In this document: piece by piece, positions 9,331 through 18,734 of the stretch
Layout of the letters: the number at the start of each line of letters is the position of its first letter
How positions within the stretch are numbered: position 1 is the first letter of the stretch
Assembly (NCBI RefSeq): GCF_001514495.1
Contig: NZ_BCNM01000001.1
Coordinates: forward strand, 558,001-622,000
DNA: 64,000 nucleotides
Source of the DNA: Paenibacillus pabuli NBRC 13638
GTDB lineage: Bacteria; Bacillota; Bacilli; Paenibacillales; Paenibacillaceae
Direction of reading: 5' to 3'
The notes under the pieces: generated by a model
The model's database searches: none
What the model was told of the DNA's origin: nothing
What the model saw: only the letters and a program-made list of their open reading frames with translations
Program-made: the position numbers and the translations under genes

Positions 9331-10098
9331 TTAAGCGGTGAACGCTTTTTGTTTACGATAGGCGTTGGGACTCACGCCTGCATATGCCCTGAACTTTTTA
9401 TAAAACCAGTCTGTATCCATATATCCGACCTCGGCTGCAATTTCATATATCCGCATATCGGTGGATTTAAGCAGCAATTTGGCTTTTTCCATTCGTTGCT
9501 GAAGCAGGTAATCATTGAAGGACATGTTCTCTTCCAATTTGAATTTTTGCCCAAGGTATGCACAGTTAAAATGAACCATATCGGAAATCTTCTTCAATGT
9601 GATATCTCCACTCAGATGATCGAGGACGTAAGCTTTGATGATCTTGATCACCTGAGCGGAATGCACCTGTTTACCCTCCAGTTGAATGAGTGATCTTAAT
9701 GAGGACAGATTGCGCTTGGGTTGCTCCGGCTCAAGTCTGAAGCGGAGCCTGTTGAGACTATTGAGGAGGGCAGAGGCATTGAACCGGCCGGGTAGATAAT
9801 CACTTACCTGATAGGCTAGTGCTTTGCGGACAAGCTGAAAATGATCATGGCCTCCCATAATCAGGATGGGAATCTGGCTAATCTTTCGAATATGGTGACA
9901 TACCCACAACCCTGCAGCAGCACATCCTCCGGTACTTATGAGCACTACAGTGAACGGCTGCTCAGACAATGCCGCTAACGCACATTGGGCAGAAGCAACT
10001 CGTTTTCCAATGGCATATTCTGACTTGCTGCGGCGCAGCAGCTGTTGCATTTCCCCGAACACAGAGCTGCTGAAATCCACAAGCAGGATGTTATGCAT
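9331..10098 (-). CDS. AraC-family regulator with degenerate (pseudo) receiver domain
   Basis: A 255-aa protein: an N-terminal CheY-like fold of about 120 residues and a C-terminal AraC HTH domain (ITLKKISDMVHFNCAYL, then IYEIAAEVGYMDTDWFYKKF). The receiver is degenerate. The position normally holding the phosphorylated Asp reads VVLISTGG, the acidic pair after strand 1 is reduced to a single Asp (LLVDFSS), and the conserved Lys near DYLPG is absent. It therefore probably works without phosphorylation. I start at the ATG at 10098, which has GAGGGA 8 nt upstream; an upstream in-frame ATG at 10143 has no ribosome binding site. It faces away from the operon at 10393, a candidate target. Confidence 0.8.
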   Translation of the reverse strand: MHNILLVDFSSSVFGEMQQLLRRSKSEYAIGKRVASAQCALAALSEQPFTVVLISTGGCAAAGLWVCHHIRKISQIPILIMGGHDHFQLVRKALAYQVSDYLPGRFNASALLNSLNRLRFRLEPEQPKRNLSSLRSLIQLEGKQVHSAQVIKIIKAYVLDHLSGDITLKKISDMVHFNCAYLGQKFKLEENMSFNDYLLQQRMEKAKLLLKSTDMRIYEIAAEVGYMDTDWFYKKFRAYAGVSPNAYRKQKAFTA

Positions 10099-10189
10099 GA
10101 AGCAATCCCTCGCTTTCAATTGATATAGACCGACCCCTATCACCTTGATACCTGAATGACCAATGTCTTAATTTCATTATGGGAATAAA

Positions 10190-10203
10190 AGAAAGCGCAT
10201 ACA
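10190..10203 (+). promoter_or_regulatory. Weak cre-like (CcpA) site
   Basis: AGAAAGCGCATACA matches the catabolite-responsive element consensus TGWAARCGYTWNCW at 12 of 14 positions. It lies in the space between the pseudo-receiver regulator and the nine-gene operon. Confidence 0.35.
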
Positions 10204-10291
10204 ATGTGCATTTATTTGCAGAGGGAGCATTTGTTTACCAATTAAATATGTAAATGCTCTAATCTGTATTCGAATTGCCAAAACCTATAGT

Positions 10292-10297
10292 TTGACA
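10292..10297 (+). promoter_or_regulatory. Possible -35 box of the nine-gene operon
   Basis: A perfect TTGACA about 95 nt before the solute-binding protein gene. No convincing -10 at 16-18 nt, so the promoter may be activator-dependent or this may be chance. Confidence 0.2.
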
Positions 10298-10323
10298 GGG
10301 TAAATACCTGTAATCTCACATGT

Positions 10324-10337
10324 TGTTTGCGTTTTCA
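10324..10337 (-). promoter_or_regulatory. cre (CcpA) site before the nine-gene operon
   Basis: Read on the minus strand, TGAAAACGCAAACA matches the cre consensus at 13 of 14 positions. It lies 55 nt upstream of the first gene, consistent with glucose repression of the transporter operon. Confidence 0.6.
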
Positions 10338-10392
10338 TTTAAAAGCTACACTTTGATGGAAAACGATAACACCACATTCAGGGGGGACAACA

Positions 10393-11754
10393 ATGAGAAA
10401 AAACATGTTCATGCTGATGAGTCTGATTTTAGCAGTCATGCTGTTGATGAGTGCTTGCAGTAACGGCTCCAGCGCCCAGACAGAACCAGAAACAAAGGCA
10501 CCACAGGAGGAGCAAGCTACGAACGAAACACAAACCGAACCAAAGAATGAGAAATCTACCCCAGAGATGGATTTTGACATGGGAGGAAGAACCATCAAGG
10601 TGGTTGCCTGGTGGGATATGAAAATGACAGATAGCAACCCGGACAACATTCAGCGAATCGAGAATCTGGAAGCGCTGAAAAAGAAGCATAACTTTGACAT
10701 CGAATACATTTCGATTGATTTTGGTGAGTACCAGGAGAAGGTAGTGGCTTCCCTAATGGCAGGTGAACCGTTGGGCGACATTGTGCGCTTGGGTAAAGAC
10801 TATGCCATCCCGGCACTGACCAAGCAGGACCTGTTATGGCCCATTGATGAATACACCAAGAATGATCAGGTATTCAACCAAAAAACAACGAATGAATACA
10901 TGCAGTATGAAGGAAGAGGTTATGGATTCACCGAAGACCAATCTTCATTTATAAGTGGCATCTTTTACAATCGTACGCTTATGCAGGAGCTTGGCATGAA
11001 GCCGTTACAGGAATACGTGGATGAAGATCAATGGAACTGGGATACATTCACTGAAGTCGCCAAAAAGGCGAACAAGGACCGCAACAACGATGGAAAACTC
11101 GATACGTGGGGTTTGGCCCAAACGGGGCTGCTTGAGCCGGTCCTGTACTCCAACGAGGCCTCTCTGACCAAGGGTGACAAACAAAATCTGGAAGACCCAA
11201 AAACAAAAGAAGCGCTAAGCTTTGTTTCCAAATTGGCGACAGAGAAGATAGGAAGACCTACGGAGGGCGGAGACTGGACGGAACCGTCAACCTTCTTCCG
11301 TCAGGGCAATACGCTCATGTATTCGGGAGCCATGTACGAGATTGAAGGTATTCGAACAGATATGAAGGACTACGACATCGGTTTTGTTCCTTTTCCAAAA
11401 GGACCAAGTGCTACAGCGTACCACTCCGGAGAATCGCGTTATCAGGCGCTGACGATTCCGAAGGCAGTAGAGCATCCGGAACAGCTGATGTATATCTGGG
11501 AAAAAATCAACGAAATTGACTCCATCTACGACTACCCAAGTCAATCCACCTTGGAGACTCATCTGACGGATGAAGCCGATATCGAAAATGCCAAAACCGT
11601 TGCCGAGGGTATGCTGGTGCTGGATCACAATACGTTCCCGTCTCTGCCATTCTGGGATTTCAACGGTGAACTGCTTGAAGGGGTGTCCGTATCAACGGTC
11701 ATTGAAAAATACAAGGCACCTTTCCAAGCTTCCATTGATGAGGTCTATAAATAA
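10393..11754 (+). CDS. Carbohydrate ABC transporter substrate-binding lipoprotein
   Basis: A 453-aa family-1 solute-binding protein that catches an oligosaccharide outside the membrane. It has a lipoprotein signal with lipobox LMSAC at about residues 18-22, an acidic/Gln-rich linker, then the mature domain starting near MGGRTIKVVAWW. Visible SBP features are GEPLGDIVRLG, DRNNDGKLDTWG (calcium-loop-like) and the cleft segment FYNRTLMQELGM. The ATG follows a run of six G at proper distance. First gene of a nine-gene run; a stable hairpin follows it. Confidence 0.9.
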   Translation: MRKNMFMLMSLILAVMLLMSACSNGSSAQTEPETKAPQEEQATNETQTEPKNEKSTPEMDFDMGGRTIKVVAWWDMKMTDSNPDNIQRIENLEALKKKHNFDIEYISIDFGEYQEKVVASLMAGEPLGDIVRLGKDYAIPALTKQDLLWPIDEYTKNDQVFNQKTTNEYMQYEGRGYGFTEDQSSFISGIFYNRTLMQELGMKPLQEYVDEDQWNWDTFTEVAKKANKDRNNDGKLDTWGLAQTGLLEPVLYSNEASLTKGDKQNLEDPKTKEALSFVSKLATEKIGRPTEGGDWTEPSTFFRQGNTLMYSGAMYEIEGIRTDMKDYDIGFVPFPKGPSATAYHSGESRYQALTIPKAVEHPEQLMYIWEKINEIDSIYDYPSQSTLETHLTDEADIENAKTVAEGMLVLDHNTFPSLPFWDFNGELLEGVSVSTVIEKYKAPFQASIDEVYK

Positions 11755-11770
11755 GCGTACTTCGTCTGTT

Positions 11771-11810
11771 CTCTCGGGACGAAAACGGGCCTAGGCTTAG
11801 GTCCCGAGAG
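11771..11810 (+). other. Intercistronic hairpin after the binding-protein gene
   Basis: Ten-bp perfect stem CTCTCGGGAC / GTCCCGAGAG enclosing a 20-nt loop with GCCTAGGC. There is no T-run, so it is more likely an mRNA stabilising or processing element than a terminator. Such hairpins often keep binding-protein mRNA levels above those of the permeases. Confidence 0.5.
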
Positions 11811-11868
11811 GCCATTCAGTGCATAACCATCATACTCCACGGCAGAAGGAAGGGGGACGTATTCGAAC

Positions 11869-14766
11869 ATGCGGTCACGAAAGAAAAAGGCACTGATCCT
11901 GCTGCTAGCCATGGTGATGATCCTCTCATTATGGAGCATTTACCTTACAAGGGATCGTGGTCCCGGCATCGTTCAGGCGCGCGAGGATTTCGAAGCGGTA
12001 TCCGGTACAGAAGACTCTCGCAGCTATGAGCATTACCTCTCTGTTCATGCTGACGCAGACAAGCCAGAGCAGACCATACGGATTGAGGGAGAGTCATTCA
12101 CCCAGGCTGTGAACGGGGAGTTTGAGATCGTCAATGCGTATGCCGCTTTGGACGGGAAAGCCGTCATCACACCGGAATCCGGGACCATCAGCTGGGAGGT
12201 TCCTGTTCCAGCCAGCGGGTTATACCAGATGCGCATACATTATTATCCTGCTGCAGGCAAAAGCTCAGGGATTGAGCGGCAGTTGGAGCTGAATGGAGAG
12301 GTTCCGTTCAGAGGAGCCGATGTACTGTTATTTGACAGGGTATGGGGGAATCGCGATGAAAGTATTCGTAGGGATGATCGCGGGAACGACCTTCGGCCAC
12401 GGCAGGTGGAGCAACCAGCCTGGCAGCTGGCCTCTTTTAAAGACAGTGCGGGTTACTTCGAAGAGCCATACCAATTTTATTTTGAAAAGGGAACACAGAC
12501 ACTGTCGCTGACTTCGCTGCGCGAAAGCATGGCGATCGATTATATCGAGCTGTACCAGGAAGAGAGCATTCCAGCCTACACTGAGCTTCAGGCTACTTAT
12601 GAAGCAGCGGGTCTGAAGCCGGCTGATCCTGTCATGATCAAGGTACAGGGGGAGCAGGCAGTGAGTAAATCCTCCCCAACCCTTGCCCCGATCTCCGATC
12701 GCTCAAGCCCGTCTCTGGAACCGTATGATGTATCCAAAATCCGTGTTAACGCCATTGGGGGCATCAACTGGAAGCTTCCTGGTGAATGGATCGAATGGGA
12801 TGTGGATGTACCGGAGGACGGCCTGTACCAAATTGGGCTCAAAGTAAAGCAGGATCAGCTACGCGGCGTCTATGCCACACGTAGTCTGACGATCGACGGC
12901 AAAATTCCTTTTGAAGAAATGAAGCGTATTCGATTCAACTACAGCCCGGATTGGCAGACACAGGTGCTGGGCACAAGTGAGAGTGAGCCTTACCTTTTTC
13001 ATTTGGAGAAAGGAACTCACCGCTTGCGTATGACCGTTACGCTGGGGGATATCGCTCCACTGCTGCGTACAGTGGAATCAAGCGTGCTGGAGTTGAACGA
13101 GATGTATCGCAAAATTCTGATGATTACCTCCAACAAACCGGACCCCATGAGGGATTATCAGCTGGAAACACGCATTCCAGAGATGGTTGAGATATTCACG
13201 CGGCAGGCAGACATTCTTCGATCGGTTGCTGACTACCTGGAGAAGGCGACAGGTGAACAGAGCGACAAGGTAGCCATTCTCCATGCCATGGTGATTCAGT
13301 TAGAGGACATGGCGGCAAGACCGGAAACTGTGCCCAAGCGTCTGGACACCTTTAAGATCAATGTGGGCGGGTTAGGCACGTGGATTCTATCCGTCCGTGA
13401 ACAGCCGATCTCACTGGATTACGTCCTGGTATCCTCACCGGATCAGGAGATGCCGAAGGCAGAGGCGACGGTGCTGCAGCAGATGAAACATGAAATGGGC
13501 GCTTACGTCGCTTCGTATACGGAGGATTATGACAGCATCGGAAATGTTGAACAGAATAAGGATTCCATTACGGTATGGATTACAACAGGACGCGATCAGG
13601 CACAGGTTCTGAAAGGTCTGATTGATGATTCCTTTACACCGGAAACCGATATATCCGTTCAATTGCGCCTCGTTCCGCCTAATATTTTGCTGCCTGCCAC
13701 GCTTGCCGGGGAAGGACCGGACGTTGCCATGCAAATGGGCGAAGATATTCCGGTGAATTACGCCATGCGGAATGCAGCGGCAGATCTGAGTAAATTCCCG
13801 GATTTTGAACAGGTTGCGAGCCGATTTCGCGCAAGCGGGCTGACGCCATACCAATTCAACAACGGGGTGTATGCACTTCCTGAGCAGCAGCATTTTCCAA
13901 TGTTGTTTTATCGAAAGGATATTCTGAAGGAGCTCGGCCTGGAGCCGCCAAAGACGTGGCAGGATGTGTATAATGCCATTTCGGTGCTGCAAAAGCACAA
14001 CATGGAGTTCTACCTGCCCATTGAGGATACGACGAATAATGCCAACATGGTACCCAACGCTACCTTTGCCATGCTGCTCTATCAGAACGATGGCGAATTT
14101 TATTCGGAAAATCAGAAGGAAAGTGCGCTGAATTCGGAGATTTCCATGGACGCATTCAAGCGTTGGACGCAATTTTATACCAATTATAAGTTCCCTCTCA
14201 AAGCTGATTTTCCAAACCGTTTCCGTACCGGGGAGATGCCGATTGGCATTGCGGATTACACCACCTACAACATGCTGACGGTTATGGCACCGGAAATTCG
14301 CAACCTTTGGGATTTCACGATCGTTCCTGGCACGCAGCTGGAGGACGGGAGTATACGGCATGAGGTGGCAAGTGCCACAAGCGCGGTCATGATGCTGGAG
14401 AACGCCAAGAACAGGGAAGCTGCCTGGATGTTTATGAAGTGGTGGACCGACAAGCAGACTCAGATCGAATATGGCAGAGAGATGGAAGGGCTGATGGGAG
14501 CAGCGGCGCGTTATCCGACCGCCAATATTGAAGCGCTGGAACAGCTGCCATGGCCAGTTAAGGATTATCAAAACCTCAAGAAACAGTGGGAGTGGGTAGA
14601 GGGCATTCCTCAGGTTCCCGGCGGATACTTTACGGGCCGACATCTGGACAACGCATTCCGTAAAGTAGTCAATGCCAATGAGAATCCACGTGAAGCCTTG
14701 GCTGATTATGTCCTGTACATTGATGATGAAATCGAGCTCAAGCGAAAGGAATTCAATCTGAAGTAG
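11869..14766 (+). CDS. Large extracellular protein: carbohydrate-binding modules fused to a solute-binding domain
   Basis: A 965-aa protein. Residues 8-27 are a hydrophobic anchor or signal segment without a lipobox Cys (LLAMVMILSLWSIYL). Residues about 65-235 and 270-415 are two beta-sandwich, CBM6/35-like units (IRIEGESF ... ISWEVPVPASGLYQMRIHY; NWKLPGEWIEWDVDVPEDGLYQIGL). A helical segment follows (about 420-500), and residues about 540-965 form a family-1 solute-binding domain (VWITTGRDQAQVLKGLID, GEGPDVAMQMGED, LPEQQHFPMLFYRKDILKELG). It lies inside the transporter operon, 19 nt before a permease gene. It probably holds polysaccharide close to the importer. Module families are judged by pattern only. 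Confidence 0.75.
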   Translation: MRSRKKKALILLLAMVMILSLWSIYLTRDRGPGIVQAREDFEAVSGTEDSRSYEHYLSVHADADKPEQTIRIEGESFTQAVNGEFEIVNAYAALDGKAVITPESGTISWEVPVPASGLYQMRIHYYPAAGKSSGIERQLELNGEVPFRGADVLLFDRVWGNRDESIRRDDRGNDLRPRQVEQPAWQLASFKDSAGYFEEPYQFYFEKGTQTLSLTSLRESMAIDYIELYQEESIPAYTELQATYEAAGLKPADPVMIKVQGEQAVSKSSPTLAPISDRSSPSLEPYDVSKIRVNAIGGINWKLPGEWIEWDVDVPEDGLYQIGLKVKQDQLRGVYATRSLTIDGKIPFEEMKRIRFNYSPDWQTQVLGTSESEPYLFHLEKGTHRLRMTVTLGDIAPLLRTVESSVLELNEMYRKILMITSNKPDPMRDYQLETRIPEMVEIFTRQADILRSVADYLEKATGEQSDKVAILHAMVIQLEDMAARPETVPKRLDTFKINVGGLGTWILSVREQPISLDYVLVSSPDQEMPKAEATVLQQMKHEMGAYVASYTEDYDSIGNVEQNKDSITVWITTGRDQAQVLKGLIDDSFTPETDISVQLRLVPPNILLPATLAGEGPDVAMQMGEDIPVNYAMRNAAADLSKFPDFEQVASRFRASGLTPYQFNNGVYALPEQQHFPMLFYRKDILKELGLEPPKTWQDVYNAISVLQKHNMEFYLPIEDTTNNANMVPNATFAMLLYQNDGEFYSENQKESALNSEISMDAFKRWTQFYTNYKFPLKADFPNRFRTGEMPIGIADYTTYNMLTVMAPEIRNLWDFTIVPGTQLEDGSIRHEVASATSAVMMLENAKNREAAWMFMKWWTDKQTQIEYGREMEGLMGAAARYPTANIEALEQLPWPVKDYQNLKKQWEWVEGIPQVPGGYFTGRHLDNAFRKVVNANENPREALADYVLYIDDEIELKRKEFNLK

Positions 14767-14785
14767 AGAGAAGGGAGGGTAACGG

Positions 14786-15742
14786 TTGCACGCAGAAACC
14801 ACCAAGTCATCCACTGCTCCTGCCATCACTACAAGGCAGAGCAGCTGGTGGTCCCTTTTGAAAAGGGATTTATACCGAAGCAGGCACTATTATGTGCTGA
14901 TGGCACCGTTTATGCTGATCTTTTTCATGTTTACTGTCATTCCGGTGGGCATCTCGCTGGGGCTCAGCTTTTTTCACTTCAATATGCTGGAGCTGCCCCG
15001 ATTTGTCGGCTGGCAAAATTATTCACGGCTGTTCCTGAACGATGATGTTTTTTTGATTGCGCTTAAAAATACGCTGTTGTTTGCCGTGATTACAGGACCT
15101 GTTAGCTATATTGCCTGTTTTTTGTTTGCCTGGATTATCAATGAGCTGTCACCCAAAATCCGTGCAATTATGACACTTGTATTTTATGCCCCTTCCATTT
15201 CGGGGAACGTTTTTTTCATCTGGCTAATCGTGTTCTCGGGAGACAGCTACGGATACATGAACGGTTTCCTGATGCGTCTCGGCGTTATCCTCGAACCGGT
15301 TCAATGGCTGTCGAATGAGAAATATGTGCTGGCCATTGTCATTATTGTACAGCTGTGGCTCAGTCTCGGCACGAGCTTCCTTGCCTTTATTGCCGGGCTT
15401 CAGACGATCGATCGGTCCCTGGTGGAAGCGGGAACGGTGGACGGTATCAAAAATCGGTGGCAGGAGCTTTGGTATATTACGCTGCCTTCGATGAGACCAC
15501 AGCTGATGTTTGGTGCCGTCATGCAGATTACAGCCTCATTTGCCGTGGCCGAAATCTCCATCGCATTGGCTGGTTTCCCAAGCGTTAACTATGCAGCACA
15601 TACCGTCGTTACCCATTTGATGGACTTTGGAACCATTCGGTTCGAGATGGGCTATGCGTCGGCGATAGCGACCGTTTTGTTCGCCCTCATGCTGGGAACG
15701 AACGTGCTGACACAAAAAATGCTTAGAAAGATAGGTGAATGA
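14786..15742 (+). CDS. Carbohydrate ABC transporter permease (MalF/UgpA-like)
   Basis: A 318-aa inner-membrane protein with six predicted TM segments beginning at about residue 38 (YYVLMAPFMLIFFMF). The cytoplasmic EAA loop is EAGTVDGIKNRWQELWYITLP, which would contact an ATPase. The start is TTG at 14786 with AAGGGAGGGT (14771-14780) upstream. It pairs with the permease that begins as this one ends. No ATPase gene is nearby, so a shared MsmX-type ATPase is expected. Confidence 0.92.
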   Translation: MHAETTKSSTAPAITTRQSSWWSLLKRDLYRSRHYYVLMAPFMLIFFMFTVIPVGISLGLSFFHFNMLELPRFVGWQNYSRLFLNDDVFLIALKNTLLFAVITGPVSYIACFLFAWIINELSPKIRAIMTLVFYAPSISGNVFFIWLIVFSGDSYGYMNGFLMRLGVILEPVQWLSNEKYVLAIVIIVQLWLSLGTSFLAFIAGLQTIDRSLVEAGTVDGIKNRWQELWYITLPSMRPQLMFGAVMQITASFAVAEISIALAGFPSVNYAAHTVVTHLMDFGTIRFEMGYASAIATVLFALMLGTNVLTQKMLRKIGE

Positions 15743-15744
15743 CA

Positions 15745-16620
15745 ATGACCAGCAAGGTACGTGCCGTTTTCGGCATGCCGAGAAGACTCAACCGGTCATT
15801 TACCGTCAGTCTGATGTTGTTTGTACTGCTGGGTCTGTTCGGCTCATTTATGGTATTGCCACTGATTTATACGGTCAACAATGCCTTCAAACCTCTGGAT
15901 GAGCTGTTTATTTTTCCGCCGCGATTCTGGGTGAACAATCCGACGATGGAAAATTTTGCGGATCTGATCAATCTGATGGGCAACTCCTGGGTTCCTTTAT
16001 CCAGATACATTGCCAATACACTATTGATTACGCTGCTGGGAACGGCAGGTCATATCCTTCTCGCTTCCGCAGCGGCTTATCCGTTGGCGAAATACCGATT
16101 TCCCGGTTCAAATGTACTGTTTACGATCGTGATCCTGTCGCTGATGTTCTCACCACATGTAACGGCAATTCCAAACTACATGGTGATGTCCTGGCTTGGA
16201 TGGATCAACACCCATGCGTCCATCATTGTGCCTTCTCTCGCATTCTCTCTAGGTCTGTTCCTGATGAAGCAATTCATGGAGCAGATTCCGGATGCGCTGC
16301 TGGAGGCAGCCAAAATCGACGGGGCGAACGAATACCGTATATTCTGGAGCATCGTCATGCCTAACGTGAAGCCCGCTTGGCTCACGCTTATGATTTTACA
16401 GTTTCCAGCATTATGGGGAACAGACGGCGGAAGCTTCATTTACAGTGAAAACCTGAAAACGCTGCATTATGCGCTCAGTCAGATTACTCAGGGTGGTATC
16501 GCCCGGGCAGGTGTCGGTGCTGCGGTAGCACTGCTGCTCATGATCGTACCGATCACCCTGTTTATCATCTCCCAGAGCAGTGTCATGCAGACAATGGCAA
16601 CTTCCGGTATGAAAGAGTAG
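15745..16620 (+). CDS. Carbohydrate ABC transporter permease (MalG/UgpE-like)
   Basis: A 291-aa membrane protein, partner of the preceding permease. N-terminal TM (LFVLLGLFGSFMVLPLIYTVN), a loop of the type FKPLDELFIFPPRFWVNNPT, and the EAA motif EAAKIDGANEYRIFWSIVMP. Two ATGs compete: 15739 overlaps the stop of the previous gene, while 15745 has AGGTGA at a better distance (6 nt). I chose the second; both are coupled to the upstream gene. Confidence 0.9.
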   Translation: MTSKVRAVFGMPRRLNRSFTVSLMLFVLLGLFGSFMVLPLIYTVNNAFKPLDELFIFPPRFWVNNPTMENFADLINLMGNSWVPLSRYIANTLLITLLGTAGHILLASAAAYPLAKYRFPGSNVLFTIVILSLMFSPHVTAIPNYMVMSWLGWINTHASIIVPSLAFSLGLFLMKQFMEQIPDALLEAAKIDGANEYRIFWSIVMPNVKPAWLTLMILQFPALWGTDGGSFIYSENLKTLHYALSQITQGGIARAGVGAAVALLLMIVPITLFIISQSSVMQTMATSGMKE

Positions 16621-16638
16621 AAGGGGGGCAGCAACATA

Positions 16639-18099
16639 TTGAACAGCGTGTGGAAAAAATGCGGATGGCTCACCCTGGGCCTTGCCTGCCTCCTGGGCTT
16701 GGGAAGCGCAGCGTCAACGGCTTTCGCCGACGGTCAGACGAATGCGTACAATTATTCCTACTGGGGAGATGCGGTTCGTTCTCCTGCCGCATATGAGGCG
16801 ACGGGAATGATTACGGGCAAGGAACTGGACATTGGACCATTCAAAGAACCGAACGATATGCACGTTACTGCTGATCAGCGGGTGTATGTGCTGGATTCAG
16901 GCAACAGCCGTATTGTCGAGCTGAATCAAGAGATGAAAATGACAAGGGTTATCGATTCTTTTGATCATGATGGAACGAAAGACAAGTTCAAACTTCCACA
17001 GGGATTATACGTATCGGACAACGGGCAGCTGCTCATAGCGGATACGGGTAACCAGCGGGTAGTGCATCTGGATAAGCAAGGTCAACTGATCAAAATTGTG
17101 GAACAGCCACAATCGGAGCTGCTGAAGCCAGACTTTCAGTTCAAACCACTGCGGGTGGTTATGGATAAAGGCGAACGAATCTATGTCATGGCTGAAGGCG
17201 TCTTCGATGGCTTTATGGAGTTCAATTCCGATGGAACTTTTGCTTCCTTCATTGGAGCCAACAGAGTCCAGGTTGACCCGGTGGAGTACTTGTGGAAACA
17301 GTTTGCAACACGTCAGCAGCGCAGCCAGATGGTCATGTTCACACCAACCGAATTCACCAATATGGACATGGACGGAGAGGGATTCATCTATGCAACCAGT
17401 GGAGACAAGACCGGATTACCGATCAAGAAACTGAATGCACAGGGCTTGGATATTTTGAGAAGAGAAGGATATTATCCACCTCAGGGTGATTTGCTGTACA
17501 GCAATGAAAAGGGGCCTTCACGGCTCATTGATGTCGACGTTGGAGACAGCGATATGTATTCCGTGCTGGATGCCAATATGGGACGGATCTTCACCTATAA
17601 CGGGGACGGATATTTGCTTCACATGTTCGGAGGTATCGGAAATCGGCTGGGACAATTCAACACCCCTGTTTCTCTGGAGCGTGTAGGAGATCGTATGCTT
17701 GTACTGGACAAAGCGCTCGGGGAAATCACCGTATTCCAAACCACTGAATACGGACGTACGCTTCATGAAGCTGTACGCAGTTATTTCAATGGAGACGAAG
17801 AGGGTTCTGCCGCGAACTTTGCCAAAGCCGCAGATATGAATGCCAATCTTGAATATGCCTACGCAGGTATCGGAAAAGCGCTGTTGCGACAGAAGGAGTA
17901 TGCGGAATCCACGCAATACTTTAAGCGAAGCATGGAAAGAGAAGGGTACTCCAAAGCGTTTCTCCTGTATCGAAAAGAACTGCTCCGCGAGCATTTTTCA
18001 TGGATCATGTCCGGACTGTTATTGGTCGTTATCGTGCTAGTGATCACGTTCCTAGTCCGCAGGCAGAGAAGGGGGAGCACACATGCAAGCATCAAGTAA
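16639..18099 (+). CDS. Secreted NHL-repeat/TPR protein with C-terminal membrane anchor
   Basis: A 486-aa protein. Signal peptide at 1-31 (cleavage likely after TAFA), then a six-bladed NHL-type propeller at about 55-370 (PNDMHVTADQRVYVLDSGNSRI and PQGLYVSDNGQLLIADTGNQRV are clear repeats). A short TPR-like helical stretch at about 380-440 follows (YAGIGKALLRQKEYAESTQYF). It ends with one TM (SGLLLVVIVLVITFLV) and a basic tail. The propeller and TPR should sit outside the cell, anchored beside the permeases. The start is TTG behind AAGGGGGG; it overlaps the next gene by 17 nt. Function unknown; the architecture suggests a surface scaffold for protein or sugar contacts. Confidence 0.78.
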   Translation: MNSVWKKCGWLTLGLACLLGLGSAASTAFADGQTNAYNYSYWGDAVRSPAAYEATGMITGKELDIGPFKEPNDMHVTADQRVYVLDSGNSRIVELNQEMKMTRVIDSFDHDGTKDKFKLPQGLYVSDNGQLLIADTGNQRVVHLDKQGQLIKIVEQPQSELLKPDFQFKPLRVVMDKGERIYVMAEGVFDGFMEFNSDGTFASFIGANRVQVDPVEYLWKQFATRQQRSQMVMFTPTEFTNMDMDGEGFIYATSGDKTGLPIKKLNAQGLDILRREGYYPPQGDLLYSNEKGPSRLIDVDVGDSDMYSVLDANMGRIFTYNGDGYLLHMFGGIGNRLGQFNTPVSLERVGDRMLVLDKALGEITVFQTTEYGRTLHEAVRSYFNGDEEGSAANFAKAADMNANLEYAYAGIGKALLRQKEYAESTQYFKRSMEREGYSKAFLLYRKELLREHFSWIMSGLLLVVIVLVITFLVRRQRRGSTHASIK

Positions 18100-18718
18100 A
18101 CAGCTGATTCAATATCCGCTCCATCTCATTTTCCATCCATTTGACGGATATTGGGAGCTGAAATATGAACGAAATCAGAGAACAACGCTGATGATCGCAT
18201 GGATCATTCTTGCTGTACTCATGGTGACAACGATTCTCCAGTCCCAATACAGCGGTTTCCTGGTGAATTTCAACAATCCGAAACGACTGAACAGTCTGAT
18301 GGAAATGGTGTACGTCATTGTCCCGGTGCTGTTCTGGTGCACAGCAAACTGGTCGTTGACTACACTTATGGACGGAGAAGGCAAATTTTCTGAAATCTTC
18401 ATGTCCACCTGTTTCGCATTGGTTCCGCTGATTTTGATACAGTTTCCATGGATTTGGCTCAGTCTGATCATATCCAGTCAGGAAACCGCCTTTTATTATT
18501 TCTTTAACATGGCTGCTACGGCCTGGACGGTATACCTGTTATTTGTCGGCAATATGACGGTGCATCAATACTCACCCGCCAAAACGGTGGTGACCATGCT
18601 ATTGACGCTGGTTGCCATGGCATTCATGGCCTTTCTCTGCCTGCTGTTCTTCAGTCTGGTGCAGCAGATTGTGTCCTTTGCAGCCACCATCTATCAGGAA
18701 CTTGTACTCCGGGGCTAA
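18083..18718 (+). CDS. Yip1-family multi-pass membrane protein
   Basis: A 211-aa protein with about five hydrophobic segments and the Yip1 signature around NWSLTTLMDGEGKFSEIF (residues about 88-106), followed by PLILIQFPWIW. AAGGGGGAG precedes the ATG at 18083, which lies inside the end of the NHL/TPR gene, so the two are translationally coupled and probably work together in the membrane. Bacterial Yip1-like proteins have no settled role; here it belongs to a carbohydrate transporter operon. Confidence 0.75.
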   Translation: MQASSKQLIQYPLHLIFHPFDGYWELKYERNQRTTLMIAWIILAVLMVTTILQSQYSGFLVNFNNPKRLNSLMEMVYVIVPVLFWCTANWSLTTLMDGEGKFSEIFMSTCFALVPLILIQFPWIWLSLIISSQETAFYYFFNMAATAWTVYLLFVGNMTVHQYSPAKTVVTMLLTLVAMAFMAFLCLLFFSLVQQIVSFAATIYQELVLRG

Positions 18719-18734
18719 GGAAGGAGAAATGGAG

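Noticed and set aside
13435..14829. 464-codon minus-strand frame
   Set aside because: Antisense to the CBM/solute-binding gene; composition is the mirror of that gene and no ribosome binding site is present.
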